Below, in pieces: positions 4,972 through 5,225 of a DNA stretch of 5,225 nt. Each line of letters begins with the position of its first letter. The first letter of the stretch is position 1. This DNA comes from Acidimicrobiia bacterium. Its GTDB lineage: Bacteria > Actinomycetota > Acidimicrobiia > Acidimicrobiales > Ilumatobacteraceae. The stretch covers positions 1-5,225 of the forward strand of contig RHCK01000133.1 in assembly GCA_010030605.1 (NCBI GenBank), given 5' to 3'. Made by a program: the position numbers and the translations under genes. The notes under the pieces were generated by a model that saw nothing but the letters and a program-made list of their open reading frames with translations, had not been told where the DNA came from and did no database searches.

Positions 4972-5225
4972 CGGCCACCTCCTTGGCAACGAGTCGATAG
5001 GCGATGGCGCCCTTCGACGACGGGTCGTAGACATTGATTGGTTGCCCATGGGACACCGCTTCAGCTAAGCGGACATTTCGAGGGATCTTTGTTTCACAAA
5101 CCTTTGATCCAAACCTTTTCGCAACGTCGTTGTACACATCGTTTGAAAGGTTTGTCTTGCCGTCATACATGGTCCCCACGAAAGTTGTGATTTCAAGGAA
5201 ACTGTTATTCTTCTGAACGCGCTTC
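4946..5225 (-). CDS. parA: ParA/Soj chromosome-partitioning ATPase, C-terminal 92 residues (5' end outside the window)
   Basis: ParA is a deviant Walker-type ATPase that binds the nucleoid nonspecifically and, with ParB, moves newly replicated origins. Only the C-terminal part is present. It is recognised by TMYDGKTNLSNDV, followed by IPRNVRLAEAVSHGQP and YDPSSKGAIAYRLVAKEV, all signatures of the ParA/Soj family. The Walker motifs lie beyond the right edge. The frame stops at TAG 4948-4946, and the last 26 bases overlap parB. From about 5045 to the edge the sequence is near 44% GC, with roughly half of codons ending in A or T and a TTA leucine codon at 5068-5066, unlike the rest of the window. 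The protein sequence itself looks normal and functional. Confidence 0.95.
   Translation of the reverse strand, partial: KRVQKNNSFLEITTFVGTMYDGKTNLSNDVYNDVAKRFGSKVCETKIPRNVRLAEAVSHGQPINVYDPSSKGAIAYRLVAKEVAGGATPRSR
4977..4984 (-). promoter_or_regulatory. parB: Strong ribosome binding site of parB inside the end of parA
   Basis: AAGGAGGT on the - strand lies five bases before the GTG start of parB. It also encodes the Lys-Glu-Val near the C terminus of ParA. It decides the parB start and rules out the upstream in-frame ATG at 5049. Confidence 0.85.
5130..5138 (+). promoter_or_regulatory. Isolated DnaA-box-like 9-mer inside parA
   Basis: TTGTACACA fits the relaxed consensus TTRTNCACA. It lies in the AT-richer part of parA and is alone, so chance is quite possible. 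Confidence 0.25.

Noticed and set aside
4018..5037. Several + strand open frames opposite parB (for example 4402-5037)
   Set aside because: They are shadows of the well-supported parB gene and show no domain or ribosome site.
4972..5049. parB starting at the ATG 5049-5047
   Set aside because: It would overlap parA by about 100 bases and adds an Arg/Ser/Pro-rich leader. The GTG at 4971 has a strong ribosome site and the conserved N-terminal motif.
5090..5105. Half parS site TGTTTCAC in parA
   Set aside because: The second half of the palindrome does not match at all. An 8-base match is weak evidence.
1..5225. CRISPR arrays, tRNA or rRNA genes, insertion sequences, attachment sites
   Set aside because: No regular spaced repeats, cloverleaf, terminal inverted repeats or transposase motifs were seen. 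The window is compact core-genome coding sequence.

Overview
The window looks like chromosomal DNA of a moderately GC-rich actinobacterium (Actinomycetota). The basis is gene order: an ECF sigma factor, a membrane protein that is probably its anti-sigma factor, trxB, trxA and a CwlM-like protein, then parB and parA in the opposite direction. This is the origin-proximal block known from mycobacteria (sigM-rsmA-trxB2-trxC-cwlM-parB-parA). Protein style, the absence of an Rv3916c-like gene between cwlM and parB, and an extra small membrane gene before trxB would suit a deep lineage such as Acidimicrobiia. That placement is inference.

Region 1 (1-3939, + strand) is a tightly packed run of seven co-directional genes. 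They are the C-terminal end of a large protein (by synteny a MurJ/MviN-type flippase), sigM, a putative anti-sigma factor, a two-helix membrane protein of 108 residues, trxB, trxA and a cwlM-like gene. Junctions are ATGA or TGATG overlaps or gaps of 2-26 bases, so most are probably co-transcribed. Two perfect matches to the mycobacterial SigM-type promoter pattern (GGAAC, 16-18 bases, CGTCA) lie just upstream of the anti-sigma and trxB genes. A weaker ECF-like or leaderless promoter lies before trxA. Together they suggest extra ECF-driven entry points inside the operon.

Region 2 (3940-4020) is a convergent intergenic gap of 81 bases. It holds three DnaA-box-like 9-mers at an exact 12-base pitch, the first a perfect consensus box, followed by a 7-bp hairpin between the two converging genes. 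No AT-rich unwinding element is visible beside it.

Region 3 (4021-5225, - strand) is parB, complete with a strong Shine-Dalgarno inside the end of parA, and the last 92 codons of parA. The parA body beyond about 5045 is clearly more AT-rich than everything else in the window.

Functionally the block joins envelope-stress sigma control, cytoplasmic disulfide reduction (TrxB/TrxA), control of peptidoglycan precursor synthesis (CwlM-like, with all recognisable amidase zinc ligands lost) and chromosome segregation (ParAB). Apart from the edge gaps and the 3940-4020 spacer, essentially the whole window is coding.
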